Part shown: positions 63,435 through 64,000 of the stretch, piece by piece
Layout of the letters: every line of letters starts with the position of its first letter
How positions within the stretch are numbered: position 1 is the stretch's first letter
Assembly: GCA_002701845.1 (NCBI GenBank)
Contig: NZXG01000008.1
Location: 59,856 to 123,855 of the forward strand
Source: Pseudomonadales bacterium
GTDB lineage: Bacteria; Pseudomonadota; Gammaproteobacteria; Pseudomonadales; Ketobacteraceae
Direction of reading: 5' to 3'
Length of the DNA stretch: 64,000 bases
Made by a program: the position numbers and the translations under genes
Notes under the pieces: generated by a model
What the model was told of the DNA's origin: nothing
The model's input: the letters and a program-made list of their open reading frames with translations, nothing else
The model's database searches: none

Positions 63435-63529
63435 TTTAACAAAGCGGTGTGCGCAATAGCGGGCGAGGTTTCGCCAACTACGCGCCACCAATTGTGGTGC
63501 AAGTATTAGCAGTCCCCGAGGTATGAGCA
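63435..63529. other. Spacer with possible half attC
   Basis: ATTTAAC (63434-63440) fits RYYYAAC, the left end of attC sites, and is followed by AAAGCGGTGTGCGC, but no matching right arm is present. Hairpins GGCGAGGTTTCGCC and GCGCCACCAATTGTGGTGC follow. Reads as a scrambled cassette junction. Confidence 0.3.
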
Positions 63530-64000
63530 TTGATCTCTAAGCTCCCGAAATGGATAGAATATGGCGCATTCATTTTAGCGCTTGTGGCTGGTTATATAAA
63601 TGCTATTGGCTTACTTGGATTTGAGCATCAATCTGTTTCTCATGTTTCTGGCACCGCGACATTATTTGGGGCAAGCTTTATAAACTCTACATGGGCGACG
63701 ACGCTTCATTTGGGAGGTGTGCTGTTCTCTTTCTTTATAGACTCAACAATATCTGGATTTTTGCTACATGGCACTACTCTGAAATTGGGGCGTCATTACG
63801 ATACTGCACTATTAACTGAGGCGATTTTTATTTTTGTTGCATATGGATTGTTGTCAAAAGGTTTAATCTTTGGGCATTATGCCGCATCTACGGCTTGCGG
63901 CATGCAGAACGCTCTAGTGGTTCATGCGGTTAATTCTGTAACTTTTTCTTTGCCCGCTCAACCGACGCCAGAATTTGGCTGGCGGGCTTCGTCCATTTGA
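63530..64000 (+). CDS. YoaK/DUF1275-family membrane protein, 3'-truncated
   Basis: A 156-residue reading that begins at TTG (GAGG site 8 bp upstream; no in-frame ATG nearby). About five membrane helices and the family features EYGAFILALVAGYINAIGLLGF, HVSGTATLFG and STACGMQNALV mark DUF1275 (YoaK), normally about 220 residues. After MQNALV, where the family continues with a Thr/His-rich stretch and a sixth helix, the sequence becomes unrelated (TFSLPAQPTPEFGWR) and stops at 63998. Likely a damaged cassette gene. Function of the family is unknown. Confidence 0.7.
   Translation: MISKLPKWIEYGAFILALVAGYINAIGLLGFEHQSVSHVSGTATLFGASFINSTWATTLHLGGVLFSFFIDSTISGFLLHGTTLKLGRHYDTALLTEAIFIFVAYGLLSKGLIFGHYAASTACGMQNALVVHAVNSVTFSLPAQPTPEFGWRASSI

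Overview
The window is chromosomal DNA from a nitrogen-fixing gammaproteobacterium related to the Pseudomonadales/Cellvibrionales. Two things point there. The left 25 kb is a Mo-nitrogenase (nif) island with the gene content and order of the Azotobacter vinelandii / Pseudomonas stutzeri type. The right half follows the Pseudomonas aeruginosa PA0399-PA0432 block (metF, bioA, rsmE, the pil-chp cluster, gshB, tonB, yqgE, yqgF, pyrR, pyrB, pyrC'). Codon use is GC-rich until about 60.3 kb, after which the DNA is visibly AT-richer and mosaic. I cannot name the species.

Layout. (1) 0.1-9.99 kb: cowN, then a long minus-strand operon nifH-nifD-nifK-nifT-nifY-DUF6129-lrv-nifZ-SagB-type nitroreductase. 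A sigma54 promoter and a NifA site lie upstream of nifH, and a divergent SIR2-like gene has its own sigma54 promoter. (2) 10-16.1 kb: the nifB operon nifB-fdxN-nifO-nifQ-rhdN-grx-bolA-nafY-like plus a 67-residue protein, with sigma54 promoter and NifA site. (3) 16.2-19.3 kb: nifL-nifA. (4) 19.5-25.1 kb: divergent rnfABCDGEH with two NifA sites and a sigma54 promoter. This set covers catalysis (HDK), FeMo-co synthesis (B, Q, FdxN, NifY/NafY carriers), electron supply (Rnf), Fe-S maturation (CGFS glutaredoxin and BolA), CO protection (CowN) and O2/N control (L/A). nifEN, nifX, nifUSV, nifW, nifM and nifF are not here and must lie elsewhere.

(5) 25.1-40.8 kb: housekeeping genes: purEK, a 2OG-Fe(II) oxygenase, a SahR-like regulator with metK-ahcY-metF (methionine/SAM cycle), phosphomannomutase, bioA, a secreted CocE-type hydrolase, a TetR regulator beside an MpaB-type oxygenase, and rsmE. 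Two related, strongly folded intergenic elements bracket metK-ahcY. (6) 40.8-53.9 kb: the type IV pilus chemosensory operon pilGHIJK-chpABC, with a 265-bp MITE inserted exactly at the chpA/chpB junction. (7) 54.2-60 kb: gshB, tonB, yqgE, yqgF, pyrR, pyrB, pyrC'.

(8) 60.1-64 kb: a degraded accessory tail. It holds a membrane-protein gene cut off by IS66 debris, a FitAB-like toxin-antitoxin pair, a methyltransferase gene between two attC-like sites, a second broken toxin-antitoxin pair, an IS3 transposase remnant and a truncated YoaK-family gene. It reads as integron cassettes without an integrase in view. All functional statements are from reading the sequence and knowledge of families; no database search was run.
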